A stretch of DNA of 64,000 bases from Silene latifolia (lineage: Eukaryota > Streptophyta > Magnoliopsida > Caryophyllales > Caryophyllaceae), in NCBI RefSeq assembly GCF_048544455.1, contig NC_133534.1:119312269-119376268 (forward strand), given 5' to 3'. The notes beneath the pieces are model-generated. The model saw only the letters and a program-made list of their open reading frames with translations. It ran no database searches and had not been told where the DNA came from. Each line of letters starts with the position of its first letter. Positions within the stretch are counted from its first letter, which is position 1. The position numbers and the translations under genes are program-made. This document shows positions 10,631 to 22,182 of this stretch, piece by piece.

Positions 10631-11210
10631 TTGTTATGAGAAATATATGTGATCTACAAAACGAATATTAAAGGAATAGAACATATGTCGTTTCAAAAAT
10701 AATAATACTCATAAAATTAATTTAAACAAGTTTTATTGCATTTATCTAGTGACCTCTACCCAACTTTGATAAATGATTCCAAGACCCAAATTCATATTAA
10801 TTTAGGCATCGGTAAAGCCGAAAACAACCCTTATCAATATAACTCGGTGGATTAACCTTTTAATCGATTCTACTTTTAGAACTCTTGGTCGATAAATTTA
10901 CATTGAAATTTATCTTTAGCCCGAAACACATCCGGCAACCGTCGAGAATACTTTCGTTGAGTTCAACCCAAATTTCGAATAAATGTGTCCATGATCCAAA
11001 TTTACATCAATTTGGGCATCGGTAAAGCCGAAAACAACCCTCGTCTTTATAAATTTGGTGGGTAGACATTTATCACCCACTTCCCCTACGTAACATGGTT
11101 TGTACCCCGGTAAAGCCGGGTGCACTCCCTCGCGAAATAGGTTTTCATGGTTTCTACTTTTTGGTAAGGCTATGTCTCAATTGATTATTTTAGCGAGAGG
11201 TCATGTCAAT
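10631..11210 (-). other. Leader of C1 just upstream of gag, with CGGCTTTACCG motifs
   Basis: Minus-strand sequence between the nested gag-only element and the gag start. Three copies of a CGGC-TTTA-CCG hairpin-like motif lie in it (near 10810, 11022 and 11108), embedded in longer imperfect repeats (gataagggttgtttt...). C3 and C4 have the same repeats with different inner bases. A fourth position, near 10930, is degenerate here. Confidence 0.7.
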
Positions 11211-11864
11211 TGTTGGGAAATTAGCGCCAATCTCCCACGCGCAACGGAATCAACCAATCGACAAGTAAACCGTAAAAGTAAATAAATGTAAGCAATAATA
11301 AGATGAGACGATATTTAGGGTCAAACCCAGGGCAAAACCTTCCAAACCGGAAGTAAAACCCACTAGCCAAATCGACTAGAATCCACTAAAATAATATAGT
11401 ACCTGTACAACGTAACCGTCTCGAATTAATACCAATTCGAAACCCACAATAATATAAGATGACAATCTCTAGCCCTCAAGTAATATTAGTCAATGCCACT
11501 AATATAACCCTTACAGTAACCTCCTAAATTATTGTATTATAACATCCGTTATACTGCCTCTCACCCTCAAACCCCGACTGTAATTTTATTTACTAGTCAC
11601 CTTGTTTGATTATAATTTGTGAGATATTTTTCCAAAGGATTTGACATCCTTTATATAGCCACGTAAAAGTGACATTACAACTACCCATCATAAATCACCT
11701 TACGTTGTATACACATATGAATTAAAACAATTCATATGTTTTTCACGTATATGTTAAACAAATGAATGTATTCATTTAACATCACATAATGTTACAAGTG
11801 CATCATTAACACATGTAACAATCCAAATTAAAATCTTGTGTTGGATGAGTTACAATATCCAACA
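11211..11864 (-). repeat. 3' LTR of the gag-only copia
   Basis: The minus strand begins TGTTGGATATTG (from 11864) and ends GCTAATTTCCCAACA (11211). It has the same length as the partner LTR, with only a few substitutions noticed by eye. Confidence 0.92.
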
Positions 11865-12017
11865 AATCTCCTCCTCCAAGACAAGAGACTACCACCGAGG
11901 AATCAACTATTGGCCTTTTGAAATTACCAACTGCACACCCGAGTTAGTATCCGGTCCTCACCCTAACTCACTATCACGGCCAATGCACTGTGTATAGCCT
12001 AAACCCAGTCAATGACG

Positions 12018-13424
12018 TTACTTGACTCCGAAGAGAAACCTCTTGCACTCCACCTTTCTACCAGCAGGAATTTTACCTTTGCGCCCGTTTGTAACCTGAA
12101 AACAATCTACCTTCGTCGCCTCTTCCACGAACGAAACACGTGCACGATTTTTCCGTTTCCAGCCATCCTGTGTGGTTTTTACTGCATATGCATCCAGACG
12201 GTATAAACCACGACGTAGCTCCCCCTTCACGAGGACCATATAACCCTTAGTCACTTTCATTACTCCCCCATGAGCTTTACACCCATAACCCTCGGAGTCT
12301 AGTTGACTAAGTGAAATTAAATTCTTCCGCAACCTTGGAACATAGGCAACCTTGTCCAAAGTGTGCACCACCCCATTTGACATTTTGATTTTCACCACCC
12401 TAATACCCATGACATCAACTATTGAGTTATCAGCCAAACTCAATTTCCTAGCCACGCCTTCTTGGAGCTCCTCAAAACTGTCCTTCCGGGTGCAAATGTG
12501 GTTGACACAACCAGAATATAATATCCATTCTTCCTTGGAACACACGTCGTTTACATTCGTGACCGCAAATATGTCACTACCATCGGTAAGGAAACAACCA
12601 CTACTTCCTTCACCGGCAACCAAGTTGGTGTCGCCCTTGTTTTCTTCATTCTCGCATTTCTTAGGACAAAACCGCCTAATATGCCCAATATCACCACACT
12701 TGAAACACTTCACATCATTATTCCTAGAAGCTTTCCTGGACCGAGACCTGCAATGCTTCGATCCATCCTCCCTGTTAAATGATCGACCTCTCCCATCCCG
12801 AGCAACTGCAACTGTACCCGTACTGTCGCTCCGTATCCCAGCCTTGTCCTTCTTCCTCACATCAAAGGACAATAAAGCTGTCTGTGCTTGCTCCACCGTG
12901 ATGGTGTCTTTACCGTACAAAATAGTATCCACATAAGTCTCATATGTGTCCGGGAGAGAATTGAGGAGTAATAACGCCTTATCTTCCTCCTCAAGCGTTA
13001 CTTCGATCTTCTTTAACTCGTCTAACAGTCCATTGAACAAATTCACATGTCCAATTAAATTATCATCCTCATCCATCCTCAACCGATATAACCGCCGCTT
13101 CAAAAGCAACTTGTTGGGCAAACTCTTCGCCATGTAGAGCTTCTCCAACTTTTCCCATATCACTGATGGAGAGTCGTCATCAAGAACACAACAGATGACA
13201 GAATCCGAGATGCACAACCTAATAGTACTTGCACACTTAGTGCAAACCTCTTCCCAGTCGGCATCACTCATCTTCTCCGGCTTACCGTCAACTCCTTTCA
13301 AGGCTCTAGCCAAGCCAAGATGAACCAGAAGATCCTTCATCCTTCTTTGCCAAAGGGTGAAACTACTTTTACCATCAAATTTTGGTACTGCAAATTGAGA
13401 CCCCAAATTTGACATCCTTGACAA
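12018..13424 (-). CDS. gag: Gag fused to an inactive protease-like domain (468 residues)
   Basis: Residues ~10-190 form a copia Gag (UBN2-type) with the usual GKSSFTLWQRRMKDLL start region. A basic/serine stretch (~195-235) leads to a complete zinc knuckle (C240, C243, H248, C253). Residues ~298-415 align with the copia aspartic protease (WIL-x-SGC...H, then V..VAYVP.L..NLISL). The catalytic aspartate of the D-[ST]-G motif is tyrosine here (Y303-S-G), so the domain cannot cut by the normal mechanism. No integrase or reverse transcriptase follows. The frame is uninterrupted over 1.4 kb, arguing for recent selection or youth. The start is the first ATG after the primer site. Gag supplied by this gene may package other elements, or the element may borrow pol (inference). 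Confidence 0.88.
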   Translation of the reverse strand: MSRMSNLGSQFAVPKFDGKSSFTLWQRRMKDLLVHLGLARALKGVDGKPEKMSDADWEEVCTKCASTIRLCISDSVICCVLDDDSPSVIWEKLEKLYMAKSLPNKLLLKRRLYRLRMDEDDNLIGHVNLFNGLLDELKKIEVTLEEEDKALLLLNSLPDTYETYVDTILYGKDTITVEQAQTALLSFDVRKKDKAGIRSDSTGTVAVARDGRGRSFNREDGSKHCRSRSRKASRNNDVKCFKCGDIGHIRRFCPKKCENEENKGDTNLVAGEGSSGCFLTDGSDIFAVTNVNDVCSKEEWILYSGCVNHICTRKDSFEELQEGVARKLSLADNSIVDVMGIRVVKIKMSNGVVHTLDKVAYVPRLRKNLISLSQLDSEGYGCKAHGGVMKVTKGYMVLVKGELRRGLYRLDAYAVKTTQDGWKRKNRARVSFVEEATKVDCFQVTNGRKGKIPAGRKVECKRFLFGVK

Positions 13425-13449
13425 TTATAAACCAACCACCGGACCGAGC

Positions 13450-13467
13450 CTACTGGCTCTGATACCA
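13450..13467 (-). promoter_or_regulatory. tRNA-Met primer binding site of the gag-only copia
   Basis: The minus strand reads TGGTATCAGAGCCAGTAG one base after the 5' LTR end. TGGTATCAGAGC is complementary to the 3' end of plant initiator tRNA-Met (known for copia elements). Confidence 0.9.
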
Positions 13468-13468
13468 C

Positions 13469-14122
13469 TATTGGGAAATTAGCGCCAATCTCCAACGCGC
13501 AACGGAATCAACCAATCGACAAGTAAAACGTAAAAGTAAATAAATGTAAGCAATAATAAGATGAGACGATATTTTGGGTCAAACCCAGGGCAAAACCTTC
13601 CAAACCGGAAGTAAAACCCACTAGCCAAATCGACTAGAATCCACTATAATAATATAGTACCAGTACAACGTAACCGTCTCGAATTAATACCAATTCGAAA
13701 CCCACAATAATATAAGATAACAATCTCTAGCCCTCAAGTAATATTAGTCAATGCCACTAATATAACCCTTAGAGTAACCTCCTAAATTATTGTATTATAA
13801 CATCCGTTATACTGCCTCTCACCCTCAAACCCCGACTGTAATTTTATTTACTAGTCACCTTGTTTGATTATAATTTGTGAGATATTTTTCCAAAGGAATT
13901 GACATCCTTTATATAGCCACGTAAAAGTGACGTTACAACTACCCATCATAAATCACCTTACGTTGTATACACATATGAATTAAAACAATTCATATGTTTT
14001 TCACGTAAATGTTAAACAAATGCATGTATTCATTTAACATCACATAATGTTACAAGTGCATCATTAACACATGTAACAATCCAAATTAAAATCTTGTGTT
14101 GGATGAGTTACAATATCCAACA
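13469..14122 (-). repeat. 5' LTR of the gag-only copia
   Basis: Minus strand from TGTTGGATATTG (14122) to TTTCCCAATA (13469). The last bases differ from the other LTR (CCCAACA). Confidence 0.92.
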
Positions 14123-14127
14123 TGAAT

Positions 14128-14597
14128 TTATTATCTATCACGTTTTAAGTGAACTAAAGCGGTGAACTACGATAATTCTAACCAACTTAGGACTCAAAAT
14201 TAGTCTCCACTAACATATTGATAATAATTTACTTTTATTTCTTAAAATTTGTTCATTAATGGACTCAAAATTAAAATAAAATGCCATAAACTCCAAATAA
14301 ATCATAAAAATTTCAAATAAATTTGAAATTTGAAATTTAAACTTATGAACATTCTGGAAAAATACCATGACACTCATAATGTTCAAAAAACTTAGGTTAA
14401 AATTTCGAAAATTTATCGGGAAAAACATTGTTGCGGTTTATCGGATTTATCAAATATAATCATAAAAACATGAGAAAAATTATATTTATCAACTTTTAAA
14501 TTTAGATCTGAAATAGGTAATAAAATGCAACATGTGACGTTTTTCCTTAGTCATGAAGTATGTTTTTGCAATTATTCACTAATTAAGTCACTATTTA
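14128..14597 (-). other. Leader of C1, upstream part, with left LINE target duplication
   Basis: Non-coding leader DNA of C1 that aligns with 24500-24900 of C3 and 51300-51650 of C4 on the opposite strand. The left copy of the LINE target duplication, taagtcactattta, is at 14584-14597. Confidence 0.75.
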
Positions 14598-14599
14598 AT

Positions 14600-17119
14600 G
14601 TATTGGATTATTCGATGGTCAAAAAGCTGAATAATGGGAGCTATGGTGATATTGAGAATTCTGCCATGGTTGCTAAATTGCTGTTGGAAAACATCCAGAA
14701 ACAGTTGCACAATGATCCTAGGAATGTGCAACTTCAAGTAGAGGAGAGAGTGCCAGCTGCTTCATACAAAGAGCTTGATGATGCCAGGATTCTTTTCCTT
14801 GCACAAAAAGCTAAAGTTCAGTGGGTTAATCTAGCAGATGACAACACTAGGTACTTTCATAGTACCATTAAAGCAAGACGTGCCCAGAATAAAATTCTAA
14901 AGATTAAAGATATGCATGGGGTGATGTGTACTGAGATTGCTACCATTGAACATGCCTTTGTTGAGTACTATCAGGAGTTGTTAGGTAGCTCTACTGAGGT
15001 TGTCTCAGTATGTCCTGCTGTTGTTAAAAAGGGCAGTGTAGTGACTGATGAGCATGCTAGAGGGATGGTTCAGCAGGTAACTGATGATGAGATTAGGGCA
15101 GCACTCTTCTCTATTCCTGTGGAGAAGGCTCCTGGCCCTGACGGCTATTCTGCTGGTTTTTTCAGAGATGCGTATGATATCATAGGAGTTGATGTGATTC
15201 AGTCTGTTAAAGAATTCTTCAGGATTGGCAGACTGTTACAGCAAGTGAATGCTACTGTGCTTACACTTATTCCAAAGGTGGACTGCCCCAACTCAGTCCA
15301 TGATTTTCGACCTATTGCTTGTTGCAATGTCATTTACAAATGCATCTCAAAAATCATTTGTAAAAGGTTGTCTGGAGTGTTGATGGACATTGTTAGTATG
15401 AATCAGAGTGCCTTCATTAAGGATAGAGAGATTGTTGATAATATTCTTATATGTCAGGATTTGGTAAGGCTTTATGGGAGAAAATCTTGCACACCTAGGG
15501 CCCTGCTTAAAATTGATCTTAAAAAGGCCTATGATTCCATTGAATGGGCCTTTATTAAGGACATGCTGATTGCTCTTGAGTTCCCTGATCAGATGATACA
15601 GTGGATTATGGTGTGTGTTACCACAACGTCCTTCACCATCTCTTTGAATGGGTCACACTTTGGATATTTTCAGGGACAACGGGGTTTGAGGCAAGGGGAT
15701 CCTATGTCTCCCTTGCTTTTCACACTGTGTTTAGAGTATTTCTCCAGGATTCTCAGGGTTGTTACTGAGAAACCTGACTTCAGATATCATTCCCTATGTA
15801 GGGGACTGAAGCTCAGTCATCTAGCTTTTGCAGACGATCTTTTGCTGTTCTGCAGAGCTGATACAGCTTCCATTACTACCATTTTGAGAGCTTTTCTGAC
15901 ATTCTATGAAGCATCTGGCCTGTGCATGAACAAGGCCAAATCAGACATGTATTTGAATGGTATTGATGACAATCTAGCTACACAACTAGTCAGACTTGCA
16001 GGTTTTAAGATGGGGCAATTCCCATTTAGATATTTGGGTGTCCCAATTTCTTCCAAAAGACTGAGTATAGCTGATTGTAACAGGGTAGTGGACAAAATTG
16101 TAGCACGAATTAGAGGTTGGGGAGCTAAACATCTTAGCTATGCAGGGAGGTTTGTTTTGGTTAAGGCCGTCCTAACTCAGATGCATGCTTATTGGGCTAG
16201 GATCTTTTTGTTACCAAAGGGTGTCATTCACAAGGTAGAATGCATCTGCAGGAACTATCTCTGGGCTGGGCATGCTGAGTATAAGCATTCTCCCCCTGTT
16301 GCTTGGGAGACCTGCTATTTACCTAAGGAACAAGGTGGGTTAGGTATCATTAATTGCCATCTATGGAATGTTGCATTGATAGGCAAATATGCGTGGTGGA
16401 TCCATAGCAAGAAGGAGAGTCTCTGGGTTCAATGGGTGCATCATATTTATATAAAGCATAATGAATGGTGGATGTATGAACCAACTCAGAATTCTAGTTG
16501 GACATGGAGACAGATTTGCAAGGTTAAGGATATCCTTAAACCTGGTTTTTTGAATGGAGTTTTGGATGGGAACTATTCTATTCAGAAGGGATATCAATGG
16601 TTACTTGGTCCTTGCTCCAAGAAGGATTGGGTACCTATGGTCTGGAATAGAGTTTGCTTGCCTAAGCACAATTTTAGTACATGGATTTATGTCCAACAAC
16701 GGTTCTTAACGCAAGATAGACTGCAAAAGTTTGGTGCTATTACTGCTGGAGTGTGCTATCTGTGTGGAATGCAGTTGGAAACTCACAGACACTTGTTCTT
16801 TGATTGCGTGTTTAGTATGCAGTGTTTGATACATCTGCAGCATTGGCTACAAGTTCAGTGGCAAGGAGATGTAATGGATTGGATTATTCGATGGAGGTGT
16901 CGATCTTTGATGAAGAAACAGGTGGTAATGGCTGCAATTTTTGGTCTCATTTACAGTATTTGGCATTGTAGGAACAAATGCAGATTGGAAAATTACATTA
17001 CCCAACCACGACAAGTTGTGAAAGGAGTGCAGCAACTGATTAAAATTCGAGTGAACAAAGGCGAGTTTGATAAGGGAAGTGTTAAATGTAAGGCTTGGCT
17101 ACAAAATGTATTAGTTTAG
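14600..17119 (+). CDS. LINE ORF2 fragment: reverse transcriptase plus zf-RVT domain
   Basis: About 840 residues of ORF2 protein without the N-terminal endonuclease. Visible parts, in order: a linker with WVNLADDNTRYFHS; the reverse transcriptase core with KAPGPDG, LKIDLKKAYDSIEW, GLRQGDPMSPLLF and the catalytic LAFADDLLLF; then a zf-RVT region (WNRVCLPKHNFSTW...) and a cysteine/histidine cluster (CYLCGMQLETHRHLFFDC). The frame is open from inside the flanking C1 DNA (ATG at 14525, 25 codons before the junction) to TAG at 17119. Any translated product would begin with element-flank residues or at an inner methionine (14615). It would be a polymerase lacking its own nickase. Confidence 0.92.
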   Translation, partial: VLDYSMVKKLNNGSYGDIENSAMVAKLLLENIQKQLHNDPRNVQLQVEERVPAASYKELDDARILFLAQKAKVQWVNLADDNTRYFHSTIKARRAQNKILKIKDMHGVMCTEIATIEHAFVEYYQELLGSSTEVVSVCPAVVKKGSVVTDEHARGMVQQVTDDEIRAALFSIPVEKAPGPDGYSAGFFRDAYDIIGVDVIQSVKEFFRIGRLLQQVNATVLTLIPKVDCPNSVHDFRPIACCNVIYKCISKIICKRLSGVLMDIVSMNQSAFIKDREIVDNILICQDLVRLYGRKSCTPRALLKIDLKKAYDSIEWAFIKDMLIALEFPDQMIQWIMVCVTTTSFTISLNGSHFGYFQGQRGLRQGDPMSPLLFTLCLEYFSRILRVVTEKPDFRYHSLCRGLKLSHLAFADDLLLFCRADTASITTILRAFLTFYEASGLCMNKAKSDMYLNGIDDNLATQLVRLAGFKMGQFPFRYLGVPISSKRLSIADCNRVVDKIVARIRGWGAKHLSYAGRFVLVKAVLTQMHAYWARIFLLPKGVIHKVECICRNYLWAGHAEYKHSPPVAWETCYLPKEQGGLGIINCHLWNVALIGKYAWWIHSKKESLWVQWVHHIYIKHNEWWMYEPTQNSSWTWRQICKVKDILKPGFLNGVLDGNYSIQKGYQWLLGPCSKKDWVPMVWNRVCLPKHNFSTWIYVQQRFLTQDRLQKFGAITAGVCYLCGMQLETHRHLFFDCVFSMQCLIHLQHWLQVQWQGDVMDWIIRWRCRSLMKKQVVMAAIFGLIYSIWHCRNKCRLENYITQPRQVVKGVQQLIKIRVNKGEFDKGSVKCKAWLQNVLV

Positions 17120-17195
17120 TAGCTTAGTTTTATGATGGACTATGATAAGTGTATGGTGTGCTATATTTGATCTTAATGAGATTCACATTTTCACC

Positions 17196-17220
17196 AAAAA
17201 AAAAAAAAAAAAAAAAAAAA
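17196..17220 (+). repeat. Poly(A) tail of the LINE
   Basis: 25 adenines immediately before the right target duplication. The 3' UTR is short (stop at 17119). Confidence 0.95.
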
Positions 17221-17234
17221 TAAGTCACTATTTA

Positions 17235-17776
17235 TGTTATTTTTCTTCTAAAAATTCATAAATCATGCATAAAGACTTCATTATAGCCAATAATTTTACA
17301 CACATCTGGTAAAATTGCATATGACAACATACTAAATTTCTATGACCATATTCGAAATTTATCTCATATTAACCCATTTTTCATTTAAATTCGATTTTTA
17401 TCATGAAAAATCCATATTTTGAGCATAAAAACTCCAAAAATTATGAAACTTTACAGGTCATCTAAAAATAATATATGTGAAAACATATCGAAAAACCAAT
17501 GAAAAATTCGAAGTTTAGCTAATTTTAGTCCGAAAATGACATTTTTATCATAAAATCACATTTTTAATGCCATTATTATATAAAATGAACAATAAAAATC
17601 CATAAATTAACCAAAATATCCTAAATACATTTTAGGATCAGAGACTTTAACATGCATAAGTGATTTCGTGATATATCATAATAAACACAAATTTATAAGT
17701 TTTATATGTTAATCGTATAACTCGGAAAAACTAGAACCGATTTGCATGCAAACAACCTAAGGCTCATGATACCACT
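17235..17776 (-). promoter_or_regulatory. Start of the C1 leader with primer binding site
   Basis: The minus strand reads AGTGGTATCATGAGCC just after the LTR (primer site within 17761-17775). It resembles the initiator tRNA-Met site but with TCATGAGCC instead of TCAGAGC. The rest is AT-rich leader without a gene. Confidence 0.78.
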
Positions 17777-19044
17777 TGTCATAAATCTATATCTCAAAAC
17801 TTAACATATTCATATATGTTTCAAATTAATTTAGTCATGAAATTAATTGTTGATCTTATGCATGCAAACAAAAATAAGGATAAAGAAGAAATCATCATTC
17901 TTACATTGGATATTTCGGATTATTGGGCACAAGTGAGTTCTCCTACTCACTTGTTCTTAAGCTCTCCAAATATTGGATGAACAAGGATTCAAGTATTGAA
18001 TCCCTCCCAAAGATTAATATCCAAGGTAACCTCTAAATAAAATTAATATTATTGATACTAGAACAATATTAATTTGAATAAAATTGACCCAAAAATATTA
18101 TTTTGTTCTCTTAATATTCGGCTAAGAGAAGGGAGAAAGAGGAAGAATTTTATCTTTCTAAAACTCTATTTTAGATAGTTGACTGAATGAATAATACACT
18201 AACATTTGATGTAGTGTATAAGGTAAAAAATTAAAGGAAAAACCCATGGTTTTCTCTTGGACAAAACCGGGTAGAGGGAGGGGTTTTTTATGGCCAATGC
18301 ATGAGCAAGGTGTTCTTCACAAGAGGCACTAGGTTTGCATGGCTAGGTTTAGGAAGAATGATTATGTTTTCCACTTAATTAATCAACATAATATTTATCC
18401 TGAATCACCCCATTTTTTCGGTCCAAATGAGATAAAATGGATTCCATTTTATCTTTGTCAATTTGTCACATGTTACATATCATGTAAAATTGTTATGTAT
18501 TTTTAACGTATTAAAAATCAATGCATTAATAAAAAATACGTCATATACAAAATCGACTTAGTAATTCATAATTACTTGTACCAAAATAATTTACCAATTA
18601 TAAATCACAACATCTTGTATTTATAATAATTTATTCATTCAGTTTAATTGCTTCCGTAAACAATAATTTCATCTAAGCAATAAAACAATTCGATTACTCA
18701 GACCGTATCTTATTTAATCAAATTACAATGAGACACGTAAATATTACTTCCAAAGTCGTCCGTCAATTTTAAGTAATTTAATTAACCCGTATCGTCATAC
18801 GATCAATTAAATAATCAATTAAGAGTGTTACCCTTTAGGTATGACCTAAGGGGATCAATTGATCACCACCGTCGCACGACAGTAATGTCAAACTCTAGTC
18901 AGCCAATAATTACCGATATGTGTGGACCAGTTGACAGTAAAATATTACTTCCCAATTGTATTCTTTAGAATGAGACTTTAAACATGTGATCATCATGATC
19001 AACAGTTGTGATCGCATTATTGTCGGAGGACACATATTCCAACA
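17777..19044 (-). repeat. 5' LTR of C1
   Basis: A 1268-bp LTR, minus strand TGTTGGAATATGTGTCC to gatatagatttatgaca. It is closely similar to the LTRs of C4 (1267 and 1265 bp). Right of 19044 the sequence (gattcaatttc) belongs to C2. Confidence 0.92.
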
Positions 19045-22000
19045 GATTCAATTTCTACATGTTCAATATAAGAATATTCTTTTAACGCTAATATCCTCGT
19101 AGAACTATCTTTATAGGTCTGGATACCTTAGAGTTGTATTATTCTTCTCCTAAGTCTTTCATCATTCACAATGATCAATATGTTGCTTACATATAAGACT
19201 AGTAACACCACATTACTCCCACTAAACTCCATAATTAAACAAAACTAATCGACAACTCGAGAAAGGTTTATCACATGATCAAAATACACACTTTAACTCC
19301 TTAACATCTACTTAATACTTCTTCTTAAGTTTTCAGCCTACCTTAGGATAGTTGCAATTTTCAAAACTCATGCAAGATGATCTTAAAATCAAACTATTAC
19401 AGAATCCGAATTCAATGAAACTTTGTTGTAGCGTGCAAAACTCTTTGCGATAAATTAACCAAGCTAAATGAACATCTTCATGTTTATGCTCACTTCGGAC
19501 TCTTGTGGAGTTTGAACTATAAAAAGCATGTTAATAAGTTATAGGTTTATTACTTTCAAAAGGTAACATGACTCATGTCTATTTTAGGTTTAGAAGAAAT
19601 AATAACTGATTTTGACCAAGAAAGAACCTCTTCCTACTTCCTACGTCTTATTCTTAGTTTGTGGCTCTTGAACATTTTCTCCCACTCTGTCTTTAAGAAA
19701 TAATCCTCTTTTCTCCAAACACAGCATCACGAGCCACAAACCCTTTGTTCTCGTGATCATGTAGGAAGAGAGACCACATTTTCACCATCGAAACAAGCTA
19801 CAATTTAGGTACCATGCCTAACCATATCTCATATGAAATGTAGATGATTGCTTTAATTATGTTTTGTTTTAGTGGAAATTTAAATGCGAGACAAATTTTT
19901 ATAACAAAAACTTCCTCCAACATTATTGGAAAGATATAATCATATCATAATAAGTGAACTTGTGACACCATATCACACTCCTTTTGGTGCATATGAAAGT
20001 CTTCACTTTATTGTTTCTTATTTTAACAAAGTACTAATACTTTGGTTTCATAACCTCTAGGTTTTGATACCATTTAAACATTCATTTGAACTCATTCAAA
20101 GAATTTCTCTTCTAACCTCATTAAGTGGATACCAAGTATCTACCTAGTTTGTTAGTAGAAGAGATGAAGAAGTAATAACCTTTTCTGATTTAAATTATAT
20201 TCAACCATACACTTCAAAGTGTAAATAGGGCGAATATCTTGTTCTATTCATAATACTTTTCTAGAAAGAAATCATGAATTAATCTTGGTTTAAATATAAG
20301 ATTTGCACACACCAAGATATTACCAATCAAATGGTTTGGGACACTAGTCAAAACTAGTTTCTAAATGCAATTTTCAATCACGAATTGAGAAATGATTGCG
20401 GTCACCAACTTGAGTCTTGAATATATGACATTTATTTTTAGTTTGAATATAATTACCTTGACTTGTATGGTCTCACCATAAACTTAATCGTGGTATATAA
20501 GGGCACAACGCTTGTTTTAATTGCACAATAGTGAAATCCTTTGTGTTTTTCTACAAAAACTTCAACTATATTCTTATTTAGAGTTGGTGTATATCAGAAC
20601 AATTATTGAGATACATTTCTAAATACTAAACTAAAATGAGTACACTACAATATTCATATGTTCATGGATGAAATGGCAACTACCCTAGTTCCATTCATGC
20701 AAATTTCTGAACTTATTCTTGCTAGTCGTCGTACGATTACTCAATGTTATTATTCTAAGGATTTACAAAACCCTCGGATTGTGTTATGAACACATCCTCC
20801 TCTAAATACCCATTTAGGAAGTTGGTTTTGACATCCATTTGCTATATTTCATAATCATGAAATGTGGTAATTTCAAACATGATTTACATATTTGTATCAA
20901 ATACTCATGATGTGGTAATTGGCAAGAATGCAATGTCAATGTCATAGATATTTAGGAAGGAATATGTTGGAGTCACACGACCAACTTCCTTAATCTTTAC
21001 TTATTGGAGTTTGTATCTATTTTAGTGTCTAACATCTTCTCTTTCGATCCTAGTTCTATCCTTATCGATTAAGATAGGTACTTACTTCTTATTGCTCCCA
21101 CTAACTTCAAGAATTTCTACTTGATGAAGACTTCTCTTCAAATAAATTTTTAGTTAATCCTTCACAAGGGTTAACTCTATTGTGGTATTTGGTTTAATCA
21201 AAATTTCTAACAAATCAATTTACCAATTTCACATTGTCATGTTCTTAATAACTTAAGTACTTGATGACAAGTGTTTAGGTTGAGCAATAAGATTTTTGAA
21301 CCGTGGATGCATTGAAGATATTATCAAAACTTATTTTGACTAATCATTACTTCCATTCAGTTTTCTTCACAAGAAATCATACATAGTCATGTTAGGAATG
21401 TAAGATACTAATCTTATATGACATAGGACAACTCCTATGGAGTTCTATGGAATGGAACGATTCCTATTGAACTAGTCCATGTCCTATTTAAATGGTTTAT
21501 TTGAGGATTTAGAAAGAGGTTCTATTTGTCTTTGGCAATAGTGGTTTAATGGAGAAATAAGTTAAAATCGAAATGATATCGTATATTAATAGAAGAAATG
21601 ATAAAGAACATCATAAAACAACAAAATAGTGGGAAAAGAAACATTGATCGTTAATCTATGAAAACATTTTAACATGTTTTAGCATTTATATAATGAATTC
21701 TACCCAATTATATAAATGATTACGAGATCCAAATCCATATTAACTCGGGCACGAGAAAACCAATACATCCTTCACCAATATAACTCCTTGGATTAACTCC
21801 TTAACCGATTCTACAATTAGAACTCTCGGTCGATGAAATTACGTTAAGTTCATCTCTAGCCTCGGTACATAAGACTAGTCTTCATGTCCCGTTGAGACCA
21901 ACCAAATTTCGCGTGTAATAGCTTTTTATTACCCCACTTACCCGATGAAAAATGAAAGTACCACGGGAAACCGAATCTACCCTAAATGTCAAAGGGATTC

Positions 22001-22132
22001 ATGGGCCCTACTATTTGGAAAGGCTAATCTCAATTTTAAATATGTGAAAGGTCTTGTCGATTTATTATCTATCACCTTTTATGTGAACTATATTAGTGAA
22101 ATACGATAATTATAATCGACACGGTCGAAAAA

Positions 22133-22182
<50 letters not shown>

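Larger units (their letters stand above)
11211..14122 (-). mobile_element. Gag-only copia element (TR-GAG type), minus strand
   Basis: It has two 654-bp LTRs (11211-11864 and 13469-14122), a primer site TGGTATCAGAGCC (13450-13467, minus strand), and a polypurine tract (minus strand ggaggaggagatt, about 11865-11877). There is one reading frame between them. The flanks are tcaat on the left (11206-11210) and tgaat on the right (14123-14127), a 5-bp duplication with one mismatch. The uninterrupted site is seen in C3 near 25585 (rc gtcaatttattatc). The gag-plus-LTR layout matches the described class of non-autonomous TR-GAG elements. Confidence 0.92.
14598..17220 (+). mobile_element. 5'-truncated L1-type LINE with poly(A) tail
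   Basis: It is flanked by a perfect 14-bp target duplication taagtcactattta (14584-14597 and 17221-17234). It ends in an uninterrupted run of 25 A (17196-17220). The endonuclease-coding 5' half of ORF2 and all of ORF1 are absent, as expected from incomplete target-primed reverse transcription. The perfect duplication, pure A tail and fully open frame indicate a young insertion. Confidence 0.95.
4312..19044 (-). mobile_element. Ty1/copia element C1, minus strand, gag-bearing with decayed pol
   Basis: The 5' LTR is at 17777-19044 and the truncated 3' LTR at 4312-4839, the latter split by G1. Between them, reading right to left, lie a primer site, a long leader, an intact gag (10630-9734), then DNA with only scattered pol remnants, and a conserved 3' block. 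Later insertions in it are a solo Athila-type LTR, a gag-only copia, and a LINE. C4 on the plus strand is a second member of the same family, and line-by-line comparison with it fixes all insertion points. Confidence 0.9.

Noticed and set aside
12352..12936. 194-codon plus-strand frame
   Set aside because: It is the antisense shadow of the gag-protease frame at 12018-13424.
22135..22178. (AT)22 as a replication origin or regulatory site
   Set aside because: Ordinary microsatellite expansion; the related leaders lack it.
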